Positions 40,996 through 49,300 of a stretch of DNA of 53,722 bases are shown piece after piece. Below the pieces are notes generated by a model. That model worked only from the letters and a program-made list of their open reading frames with translations, was not told the DNA's origin and made no database searches. Positions within the stretch are counted from its first letter, which is position 1; every line of letters begins with the position of its first letter. Source of the stretch: Burkholderiaceae bacterium (GTDB lineage Bacteria > Pseudomonadota > Gammaproteobacteria > Burkholderiales > Burkholderiaceae_C); assembly GCA_019745555.1 (NCBI GenBank), contig JAIESX010000036.1, positions 1-53,722 of the forward strand. Direction: 5' to 3'. A program made the translations under genes and the position numbers.

Positions 40996-42262
40996 CGACG
41001 ATGGTGCAGCGCACGCGCGCGGGCAGCTCGTAGCCGGCAAAAGGCGTGTGCTTGCCCTGGCTGCGCAGGGCCTGGGGCTGCACCGCCCACTCGGCCTGCG
41101 GGTCGAAGACGCAGACATCGGCCACACCGCCCACGACAAGCTGGCCGGCGCTGGCCTGCAGCGTGCCCAGGGCGTTGCCCAGCACGCGGGCCGGTTCGCT
41201 GGTCAGCACACCGAGCGCGCGCGTCAGGCCCACGCCGCTTTCCTGCCTCCATTTGAGCGCCAGGCTCAGCAACAGCTCGACGCCGGTGGCCCCGGGCTCG
41301 GCCTCGGCAAAGGGCAGCATCTTGGCATCTTCGTCCACCGGCGTGTGGTCCGAGACCAGGGCGTCGATGGTGCCGTCGGCCAGACCCTCGCGCAGGGCCT
41401 CGCGGTCGCCCTGCTGGCGCAGCGGGGGGTTGAGGCGCATGCGGCTGTCGAAGTAGCCGATGTCGTTGTCGGTCAGGTGCAGGGAGTTGATGCTCACGTC
41501 GCAGGTGACGGGCAAGCCCTCGTCCTTGGCCTGGCGCACCAGAGCCAGGCCGGCCGCACTGCTGAGGCGGCACAGGTGCACGCGCGCACCGGTGGCGCGC
41601 ATGAGATCGAAGATGGTGTGCAGCGCGATGGTCTCGGCCGCCACGGGCACGCCCGACAGGCCCAGGCGCGTGGCCAGCGTGCCGCTGGCGGCCACACCCT
41701 GGCCGAGGTAGTGGTCGTTGGGGCGCAGCCAGACCGTGTAGCCGTAGGTGCTGGCGTACTGCAGGGCACGCTGCAGAACCTGGGTGTTGACCAGAGGCAC
41801 GTCGGCCTGGCCGAAGGCGACGCAGCCCGATTCGGTGAGCTCGGCCATCTCGGTCAGGATCTCGCCCTGCAGGCCGCGCGTGAGCGCGCCGACCGGGAAG
41901 ACGCGCGCCTGGTGCAGCTTCTCGGCGCGGTACTTGAGCATTTCCACCAGGCCCGGCTCATCGAGCACCGGATCGGTGTCGGGCGGGCAGGCCAGGCTGG
42001 TGACGCCGCCGGCGACGGCCGCGGCCATCTCGGATTCGAGCATGCCCTCGTGTTCATGGCCGGGCTCGCGCAGGCGCAGGGCCAAATCCACCAGACCCGG
42101 GGCGACGACGCAGCCCGCGGCCTCGACCGTGCGGTTGGGCGCGAAGTCGGCCGGCAGCTTGCCGATGGCCACGATGCGGCCGGCCGCGATGGCCACGTCG
42201 GCGATCTCGTCGCGGTTGCTGGCGGGGTCGATGACGCGGCCGCCCTTGATCAACAGTTTCAT
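40967..42262 (-). CDS. pyrC': Non-catalytic dihydroorotase homologue, ATCase partner
   Basis: A 431-residue amidohydrolase-fold protein. Catalytic dihydroorotases have DxHxHLREPG; here the sequence is DLALRLREPG, with Ala61 and Arg63 in place of the two zinc histidines. The later ligand region is also changed (HLCRLSS). SDHTPVDEDAK keeps the final Asp. Such inactive PyrC' (PyrX) subunits in Pseudomonas and relatives assemble with aspartate transcarbamoylase into a dodecamer needed for stability. It is directly downstream of pyrB with 1 base between the genes, which supports that role. A functional dihydroorotase must be encoded elsewhere. Confidence 0.92.
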   Translation of the reverse strand: MKLLIKGGRVIDPASNRDEIADVAIAAGRIVAIGKLPADFAPNRTVEAAGCVVAPGLVDLALRLREPGHEHEGMLESEMAAAVAGGVTSLACPPDTDPVLDEPGLVEMLKYRAEKLHQARVFPVGALTRGLQGEILTEMAELTESGCVAFGQADVPLVNTQVLQRALQYASTYGYTVWLRPNDHYLGQGVAASGTLATRLGLSGVPVAAETIALHTIFDLMRATGARVHLCRLSSAAGLALVRQAKDEGLPVTCDVSINSLHLTDNDIGYFDSRMRLNPPLRQQGDREALREGLADGTIDALVSDHTPVDEDAKMLPFAEAEPGATGVELLLSLALKWRQESGVGLTRALGVLTSEPARVLGNALGTLQASAGQLVVGGVADVCVFDPQAEWAVQPQALRSQGKHTPFAGYELPARVRCTIVGGQIAYHQD

Positions 42263-42263
42263 C

Positions 42264-43226
42264 TTATGCCTCGTTCCCTGCAACGATACTCATGACGGCC
42301 ATGCGCACCGCGATGCCGAAGGTGACCTGCGGCAGGATCACGCTCTGCTTGCCGTCCACCACGGCCGAGTCGATCTCGACGCCGCGGTTGATCGGCCCCG
42401 GGTGCATGACGATGGCGTCGGGCTTGGCCAGCTGCAGCTTCTCGGGCGTAAGGCCAAAGCTCTTGAAGAATTCCTGGCTCGAAGGCAGCAGCGCGCCGCT
42501 CATGCGCTCGTTCTGCAGGCGCAGCATGATGATCACGTCCGCACCCTTGATGCCCTCCTCCAGCGTATGGCAGACACGCACGCCCATGGGCGCCATGTTC
42601 GCCGGCACCAGGGTCTTGGGGCCGACCGCACGCACCTCGGCACAGCCCAGCGTGGTCAGGGCATGGATGTCGGAGCGCGCCACCCGCGAGTGCAGGATGT
42701 CGCCGACGATGGCCACCGTGAGGTTGCTGAAGTCCTTCTTGTAGTGCCGGATCGTGTACATGTCCAGCAGGCCCTGCGTGGGATGGGCATGGCGCCCGTC
42801 ACCGGCATTGACCACGTGCACATGTGGCGCCACATGCTGGGCGATCAGATAGGGCGCGCCCGACTCGCTGTGGCGCACGACGAAGAGGTCGGCCGCCATG
42901 GCGCTGAGGTTGGCGATGGTGTCGAGCAGTGATTCGCCTTTGGACGCGGAGGAACGCGCGATGTCGAGGTTGATGACGTCGGCACTCAGGCGCGTGGCCG
43001 CGATCTCGAAAGTGGTGCGCGTGCGCGTGGAATTCTCGAAGAAGAGGTTGAACACGCTCTTGCCCCGCAGCAGCGGGACTTTCTTCACTTCGCGGTCGCT
43101 GACGCTGACGAAGTTGGCCGCGGTATCCAGGATGTGCGTGAGGATGTCGCGCGGCAGTCCTTCGGTGGACAGCAGGTGGATGAGCTCGCCGTTCTTGTTG
43201 AGCTGGGGGTTGCGTTTGTAGAGCAT
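42264..43226 (-). CDS. pyrB: Aspartate carbamoyltransferase catalytic subunit
   Basis: A 320-residue enzyme that condenses carbamoyl phosphate with aspartate, the first committed step of pyrimidine synthesis. The carbamoyl-phosphate motif is [13 protein letters not shown] (STRTRT), followed by [14 protein letters not shown] and the aspartate loop [13 protein letters not shown]. Length matches the class A catalytic chains that pair with an inactive PyrC'. It lies between pyrR and pyrC' on the same strand with a 29-base gap from pyrR. Confidence 0.97.
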   Translation of the reverse strand: MLYKRNPQLNKNGELIHLLSTEGLPRDILTHILDTAANFVSVSDREVKKVPLLRGKSVFNLFFENSTRTRTTFEIAATRLSADVINLDIARSSASKGESLLDTIANLSAMAADLFVVRHSESGAPYLIAQHVAPHVHVVNAGDGRHAHPTQGLLDMYTIRHYKKDFSNLTVAIVGDILHSRVARSDIHALTTLGCAEVRAVGPKTLVPANMAPMGVRVCHTLEEGIKGADVIIMLRLQNERMSGALLPSSQEFFKSFGLTPEKLQLAKPDAIVMHPGPINRGVEIDSAVVDGKQSVILPQVTFGIAVRMAVMSIVAGNEA

Positions 43227-43255
43227 GGTGCAGGTCTCGTGTCGGGGCGCCGGGC

Positions 43256-43753
43256 TCAGGCGGACTCCACCCGGAAGTGGAAGCGGTCATCGGCGTCGCG
43301 CGCCAGTTCGAGCAGCTGGTTCGGAGGCAGGGTCACGCGCGCAGCCGCGTAGTCGGCCTGCACCGGCAGCTCGCGGCCCCCGCGGTCGACCAGCACGGCC
43401 AGTTGCACGCAGGCCGGGCGGCCGTAGTCGAACAGTTCGTTGAGCACCGCGCGGATGGTGCGGCCGGTGTAGAGCACGTCGTCGAGTACGAGGATGCGCG
43501 CGCCGTTGACATCGAAGGGCAGCACGGTCTGGCCGCTGCTGGCCAGGCCACGCTGGGCAAAGTCGTCACGGTGCATGGACGAGGACAGCGTGCCGTGCTC
43601 GCCGGGGAGTTTCAGTTCGCGCTGCAGGCGCTCGGCCAGCCACGCCCCGCCCGAGGTCACGCCCACGAGACGGGTCTCGGGCGTGCACAGCCCGCGCACG
43701 CCGCGCAGCAGTTCGGCGTAGAGGGCTTCCGCATCCAGTGCCAGGGTACTCAT
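43256..43753 (-). CDS. pyrR: Pyrimidine operon attenuator / uracil phosphoribosyltransferase homologue
   Basis: A 165-residue PRTase-fold protein. The PRPP motif is [16 protein letters not shown], and [16 protein letters not shown] follows. In Bacillus PyrR binds pyr mRNA; in betaproteobacteria its regulatory target is less clear. The ATG at 43753 overlaps the ruvX stop by four bases, so the longer open frame upstream is a shadow of ruvX. It may act as a UMP-responsive regulator of pyrB expression. Confidence 0.92.
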   Translation of the reverse strand: MSTLALDAEALYAELLRGVRGLCTPETRLVGVTSGGAWLAERLQRELKLPGEHGTLSSSMHRDDFAQRGLASSGQTVLPFDVNGARILVLDDVLYTGRTIRAVLNELFDYGRPACVQLAVLVDRGGRELPVQADYAAARVTLPPNQLLELARDADDRFHFRVESA

Positions 43754-44172
43754 ACCAGGGTCCTCAAGAATTGTTCCAGGATGACGCAGGCCGCGCCTGC
43801 GTCGGCATCGGCCGCGCCATCGGCCAGGGCCTCGGTGGTGCTGTAGCGCTCGTCGACCTCGTAGACCGGCAGGCCGAAGCGCCCGCGCAGCTGGCGCGCA
43901 AACTTCTGCGCCCGCGCCGTATTCTCGTGCGGTGCGCCGTCCGGGTAGAAGGGCACGCCCACCACCAGGGCGTCCGGCTGCCATTCCTGGAGCAGGGCGG
44001 CGACCTTGTCGAAGCGTGCATCGCCCTCGGCGCGTATCGTGGGACGCGGCTGGGCCTGGCGCAGCATCCGGTTGCCCACGGCCACGCCCGTGCGCTTGAG
44101 ACCGAAATCCAGAGCCAGAAAGGTTTGCTGTGCAGCAGGAACGGCGGTCACGCTGGGCGCAGCGGCGCTCAT
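43750..44172 (-). CDS. ruvX: Putative Holliday junction resolvase / pre-16S rRNA nuclease
   Basis: A 140-residue RNase H-fold nuclease of the YqgF family. Motif LALDFGLKRTGVAVGN at residues about 18-33 has the first catalytic Asp. VVGVPFYPDG and VDERYSTTEA follow, with a last Asp near DADAGAA. In E. coli YqgF matures the 5' end of 16S rRNA. It overlaps pyrR at its 3' end and algH at its 5' end by four bases each. Confidence 0.95.
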   Translation of the reverse strand: MSAAAPSVTAVPAAQQTFLALDFGLKRTGVAVGNRMLRQAQPRPTIRAEGDARFDKVAALLQEWQPDALVVGVPFYPDGAPHENTARAQKFARQLRGRFGLPVYEVDERYSTTEALADGAADADAGAACVILEQFLRTLV

Positions 44173-44783
44173 GCGTGGCCCGCCTGAGGAGACAGCATCC
44201 AGGCCTGCAGGCCCAGCAGGGACAGGGCCTTGTCGTAACGCTGGGCCACCGGGGTCTCGAAGATCACCGCCGGGTCGGCGTGCACGATGAGCCAGCTGTT
44301 CTCGCCGATCTCGGATTCGAGCTGGCCCTGGGCCCAGGCCGAGTAGCCCAGCGAGACCAGGACGCGAGCGGGGCCGGCGCCGGTGGACAGGGCCTCGAGC
44401 ACATCGCGCGAGGTGGTCATCTCCAGGCCACCGGGGATCATCATGGTCGAGGCGTAGACCGGCTCGGGCGGGTCCTCTCCTTCGGCCGGGGTCGGCATGT
44501 TGAGCAAGGCCTCGTGCAGCACGAAGCCGCGCTCGGTCTGCACCGGTCCGCCGTGGAAGACCGGGATGTCCTTGAGGTCGGCGCGGCCCAGCGGCAGCTC
44601 CACCTTGTCGAACAGGTTCTGCAGCTTGATGTCGGTGGGCTTGTTGATCATGAGCCCGAGCGCGCCGCGCTCGCTGTGCTCGCAGAGGTAGACCACACTT
44701 TTGGCAAAAGTCTCGTCCGCCAGTCCGGGCATGGCGATCAGAAAATGATTCGTCAGGTTGATCGGTGCAGAATCATCGGCCAT
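44169..44783 (-). CDS. algH: YqgE/AlgH family protein
   Basis: A 204-residue cytoplasmic protein of the YqgE/AlgH family. The conserved N-terminal pattern LTNHFLIAMPGLADETFAKS is followed by HSERGALGLMINKP and the VFHGGPVQ segment, with GYSAWAQGQLE later. AlgH is required for alginate expression in Pseudomonas, but the biochemical role is unknown. It is the first gene of the operon algH-ruvX-pyrR-pyrB-pyrC'-plsC, and its start is only 21 bases from the divergent photolyase. Confidence 0.95.
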   Translation of the reverse strand: MADDSAPINLTNHFLIAMPGLADETFAKSVVYLCEHSERGALGLMINKPTDIKLQNLFDKVELPLGRADLKDIPVFHGGPVQTERGFVLHEALLNMPTPAEGEDPPEPVYASTMMIPGGLEMTTSRDVLEALSTGAGPARVLVSLGYSAWAQGQLESEIGENSWLIVHADPAVIFETPVAQRYDKALSLLGLQAWMLSPQAGHA

Positions 44784-44804
44784 GTCACGATTTTAACGGC
44801 CCCC

Positions 44805-46286
44805 ATGGAAAAACAGTTCGACTCGGGTCTGGTCTGGTTTCGCCGCGATCTGCGGGTGGATGATCATGCCGCCCTGCAGCTGGCGCTGCGGCTGTGCCGT
44901 CGCGTCTACTGCGCCTTCGTCTTCGACCGCGAGATCCTCGACCCGCTGCCCCGCACGGACCGGCGCGTGGAGTTCATCCGCGCCTGTCTGGCAGAGCTGG
45001 ACCAGACCCTGCGCCGCCTGGCCGAAAACGATCAGGCGGGCCTGATCGTCCGCCATGGCTACGCCAGCGAGGAAGTGCCCGCACTCGCGCAGCAGCTGGG
45101 CGTGCAGGCCGTCTTTGCGGCCCACGACTACGAACCGCGGGCCCAGGCGCGAGATGCGCGTGTGCGCGGGGCACTGGCCGCCGCCGGCATCGCCCTGCAG
45201 ACCTGCAAGGACCATGTGGTCTTCGAGGGGCGAGAGGTGTTGACGGGCGGGGGCACGCCCTACACGGTGTTCACGCCCTACAAGCGCGCCTGGCTGGCCC
45301 GCCTGCAGACGCACCCGGTGATGCCCCAGGCCACCGAGGCCAGCCCCGGCGCCCTGGCAGCACGTCCGGAGACCCTGCGCCGGCCCGTGCCCACCCTGGC
45401 CGAGATCGGTTTCGCGCCCAGCAATCTGGCCCAGCTGCGCATCCCGACCGGCGCCAGCGGTGGCCAGGCCCTGCTCGATGACTTTCTGGGCCGCATCGAC
45501 CAGTACCACGAGGCGCGCGACTTTCCCGCGCTCAAGGGGCCGAGCTACCTGAGCGTGCACCTGCGCTTCGGGACGGTCTCGATCCGCCGCCTGGTGGCAC
45601 TGGCCCAGCAGCGCAGCGCCGCCGGCAGCCCCGGTGCGGCCACCTGGCTCAGCGAGCTGATCTGGCGCGAGTTCTATTGCCAGATTCTGGCCAACTTCCC
45701 GCACGTGGACGGCCACGCCTTCCGTCCGGCCTACGATGCCATACGCTGGGAACAGGGTGCCCATGCCGAGGCCCTGTTTGCGGCCTGGTGCGAAGGCCGC
45801 ACCGGTTATCCCATCGTGGATGCAGCCATGCAGCAGCTCAACCAGAGCGGCTATATGCACAACCGCCTGCGCATGGTGGCGGGCAGCTTTCTGGTCAAGG
45901 ACCTCGGCATCGACTGGCGCTGGGGCGAGCGCTACTTTGCCGAGCAGCTCAACGACTTCGATCTGGCGGCCAACAACGGCGGCTGGCAGTGGGTGGCGTC
46001 CAGCGGCTGTGACGCCCAGCCCTGGTTCCGCATCTTCAATCCCGTGAGCCAGAGCAAGAAGTTCGATCCGCAGGGCCGTTTCATCCGCCGCTACCTGCCC
46101 CAGCTTGCCGCCCTGCCCGACGCGGCACTGCACGCCCCCTGGCTGGCGAGCCCGGTGGAACTGGCGGCCGCGGGCGTGACCCTGGGCAGCGGCTACCCGC
46201 AGCCGCTGGTGGCGCACGACGAGGCACGCGAACACACCCTGGCACGCTATGCGGTGGTGAAGAAACCCGGAGAGAAGACGGCATGA
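44805..46286 (+). CDS. phrB: Deoxyribodipyrimidine photolyase
   Basis: A 493-residue light-dependent DNA repair enzyme. The N-terminal antenna-binding alpha/beta domain begins LVWFRRDLRVDDHAAL. The FAD domain has the WLSELIWREFYCQIL motif, EGRTGYPIVDAAMQQLNQSG, MHNRLRMVAGSFLVKDLGID and NNGGWQWVASSGCDAQPWFR, which is diagnostic of class I CPD photolyases. The ATG at 44805 was chosen because the upstream open frame is intergenic or shadows algH. A palindromic hairpin follows the stop. Confidence 0.97.
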   Translation: MEKQFDSGLVWFRRDLRVDDHAALQLALRLCRRVYCAFVFDREILDPLPRTDRRVEFIRACLAELDQTLRRLAENDQAGLIVRHGYASEEVPALAQQLGVQAVFAAHDYEPRAQARDARVRGALAAAGIALQTCKDHVVFEGREVLTGGGTPYTVFTPYKRAWLARLQTHPVMPQATEASPGALAARPETLRRPVPTLAEIGFAPSNLAQLRIPTGASGGQALLDDFLGRIDQYHEARDFPALKGPSYLSVHLRFGTVSIRRLVALAQQRSAAGSPGAATWLSELIWREFYCQILANFPHVDGHAFRPAYDAIRWEQGAHAEALFAAWCEGRTGYPIVDAAMQQLNQSGYMHNRLRMVAGSFLVKDLGIDWRWGERYFAEQLNDFDLAANNGGWQWVASSGCDAQPWFRIFNPVSQSKKFDPQGRFIRRYLPQLAALPDAALHAPWLASPVELAAAGVTLGSGYPQPLVAHDEAREHTLARYAVVKKPGEKTA

Positions 46287-46287
46287 C

Positions 46288-46309
46288 CCGCGCAGCACTC
46301 GCTGCGCGG
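46288..46309. terminator. Hairpin between convergent phrB and chpA
   Basis: CCGCGCAGC (46288-46296) and GCTGCGCGG (46301-46309) form a nine-base stem with an ACTC loop directly after the phrB stop codon. No T-run is present on either strand, so it is likely a transcript boundary or stabiliser rather than a strong intrinsic terminator. Confidence 0.45.
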
Positions 46310-46318
46310 ATTCCCCGA

Positions 46319-49300
46319 TCAGGCCGGCACGGCCTGGGTGCAGTAGTGCTTGACCAGGGCCAGCAGCTCGTCTTCCGAGTAGGGCTTGCCCAGGTAGTGG
46401 TTCACGCCCAGCTGCTGGGCATGCTCGCGATGCTTCTCGGCGATGCGCGAGGTGATCATGATGATGGGCAGGTCCTTGAGCTTGGCATCGGCGCGGATGT
46501 TGCGCGCCAGGTCGAAACCGTCCATGCGCGGCATCTCGATGTCCGACAGCACCACGGCCGGGCGCTCCTGCGCCAGCTGCTCCAGCGCCTGCAGGCCATC
46601 GGCGGCCAGGGCCACGCGGTAGCCTTCGCGACGCAGCAGACGCTGCGTGACGCGGCGCACGGTGATGGAATCGTCGACCACCAGCACCAGGGGCAGCTCG
46701 CCGCCGCCGCTGGGTGCCTGGGCCTGCTCGGCCTCGGCCTTGCGCGCCTGCGGCACGGCCACTGCGGGCGTTGCCACCTCGCCGCTGCCCTGCTGCAGTT
46801 CGTAAGCCTTCTCGCCGTACACCGTGGCCAGGGCCACGGGGTTGTAGATCAGCACCACGGCGCCCGAGGCCAGCACCGACATGCCGGCCAGGCCGGGCAG
46901 ACGCGAGAGCTGGGGGCCCAGGTTCTTCACCACGACTTCCTGGTTGCCCAGCACTTCGTCGACGTGGATGGCGACGCGCTGACCGGCACTGCGCAGCACG
47001 ACCACGGGCTGGGTCTTGCCAGCCTGCTCGTAGCTGCGCGCCGAAGCCTGCAGCAGGGCGCCGGACCAGAAGAAGGGCACCAGCTCACCGCCGTAGTCGA
47101 TCTGGCCCTGCTGATAGGCCTGGTCCAGCTCGGTGCGGCTGAGACGACGCACGATCTCGACCAGGTTGGCCGGTACGCCCACGCTGAGCTCACCCATGCG
47201 CAGCATGATCACCTGCGTCACGGCGGTGGTCAGCGGCAGCACGAGCTTGAAGCTGGTGCCGGCGCCGGCCGTGGTGGCGGTCTCGATGCGGCCACCCAGG
47301 GCCTGGACTTCGGAGCGGACCACATCCATGCCGATGCCGCGACCAGCGAGCTCGGTCACGCTGGACGCGGTGGAGAAGCCGGGCATGAAGATCATGTTGG
47401 CGGCTTCGGCATCGCTGAGCTGCTGGCCCGGAGCGATCAGACCATTGGCCAGCGCCTTCTCGCGGATGCGCGGCAGATTCAGGCCGGCGCCATCGTCCGT
47501 GAAGGTCACGGACACGTCATTGCCTTCCTGATGCAGGCTGATGGTGATGGTGCCGGCGGCCGGCTTGCCGGCGGCCTCGCGCTGCTGCGGGGCCTCGATG
47601 CCGTGGGCCACTGAGTTGCGCAGCATGTGTTCGAAGGCTGGCGCCATGCGGTCCAGCACACCGCGGTCGATTTCCATCGAGCCACCGGTGATATCGAGCT
47701 TGACCTGCTTGCCGGCCTCCTTGGAGGCCTGGCGCACCACACCGTAAAGGCGCTCGGAGATGCCTTCGAATTCCATCATGCGCGTGCGCAGCAGGTCGCG
47801 CTGCAGCTCGCGGGTCTGGCGGCCCTGGGCGATCAGGTCGTCCTCGGTGCCGCTGATGGTCTGCTGCAGGTTGCGCTGCACGGTGGCCACGTCGTTGACC
47901 GACTCGGCCATCATGCGCGTGAGTTCCTGCACGCGCGTGAAACGGTCGAACTCCAGCGGATCGAAGCCCTGGGCCGTGTCCTTGGCCTGGGCCAGGCGCG
48001 ACTGCATCTGCGATTCGGCCTGCAGTTCCACGTCGCGCAGATGGGTGCGCAGACGGTCCAGGTTGGCTGTGAGTTCGCTCAGCGAGCCGTTGAGCTGGCC
48101 CAGACGCTGGTCCAGACGGCTGCGGGTGATCATGACCTCGCCGGCCTGGTTGACCAGACGGTCGAGCAGGTTGGAGCGCACACGCACGGTCTGGCCCGAG
48201 CTCGCGCGTTGCACTGCCGGCGCGGCCGGACGTCCGGCAGGCGCAGCCATGGCGGCAGGGCGGGGTACGGGCATCTGGACCGCTGCAGGTGCGGTCACCT
48301 TGGGCGTCTGCGGCGCAGATGCGACGGGAGCCGGTGCGACGGGCGCGGCCGCAGGGGCCGGAGCCGCTGCGACGGGTTCCGGCGCGGGCCCCTGACAGAG
48401 CTCGTCAAAGACGTCCTGCAGACGGTCGTAACGCCCCAGCATGGGTTCGATCTGGGCGGCTTGGACGAATTCGCTGCCCATCTGCTCGATCGCCGACTCC
48501 ATGCGGTGGGCCATTTCGCCCAGACGCATGGCGCCCGCCAGACGGGCGCTGCCCTTGAGGGTGTGCAACACGCGCAGCACGTCCAGGCGCGCGCCACTGT
48601 CGTCAGGTTTGCCCGACCACTGGCGCAGGGCCGAGGCCAGTTGCGGCATGAGTTCGGCGGCTTCTTCCTCGAAGATGGGGAAGAGGTCGGGGTCGATCAC
48701 GTCGACCGCGTCGATGTCCTCGTCATTATCCTCGGCCACGATCGGGGCCGCCCCGCGCAGGGGCGCTGCAGGAGCTGCTGCGGGCGCGGGCGCAGGCTTG
48801 GGAGCAGGCACAGCCTGCTGGGTCGGCACGGGCGCCGGGGCCGGCTCGGCCGTGAAATCGAAATCGAGGTCGCCCAGGTCCAGGTCGGTGCTTTCGGTCA
48901 CCGTGATATCGGCCGCGGCCGGTCCGCGCTCCATTCCATCCAGCGGGCCGAACTCGGTGCCAACGATGGCCTGCAGGGCCTCGACCAGGCCCGGCTCGGG
49001 GCTCTTGAGGAAACCGGCCGCAAACTGGTGCAGCAGATGACGAATGTTGTCCGCAGCCGCGACAAAGGTCTGAGCATGCTCGGGCTGCCCCTGACCGTGC
49101 AGCTGCACATGCTGCATGGCCTGCTCCAGCGCACGGGCGATCTCCGACAAAGCCTTGAAACCCACCGTGGCCGAACTGCCGCCCAGCGAATGCGCCAGCG
49201 CGATCGCGCTGTCGGGCACGGGGTTGTGCAGCTCCAGCGACCACTCGTTGAGTTCGGTCAGCAGCCGGCGCGACCATTCGTCGGCCTCGTTGAGGAAGAC

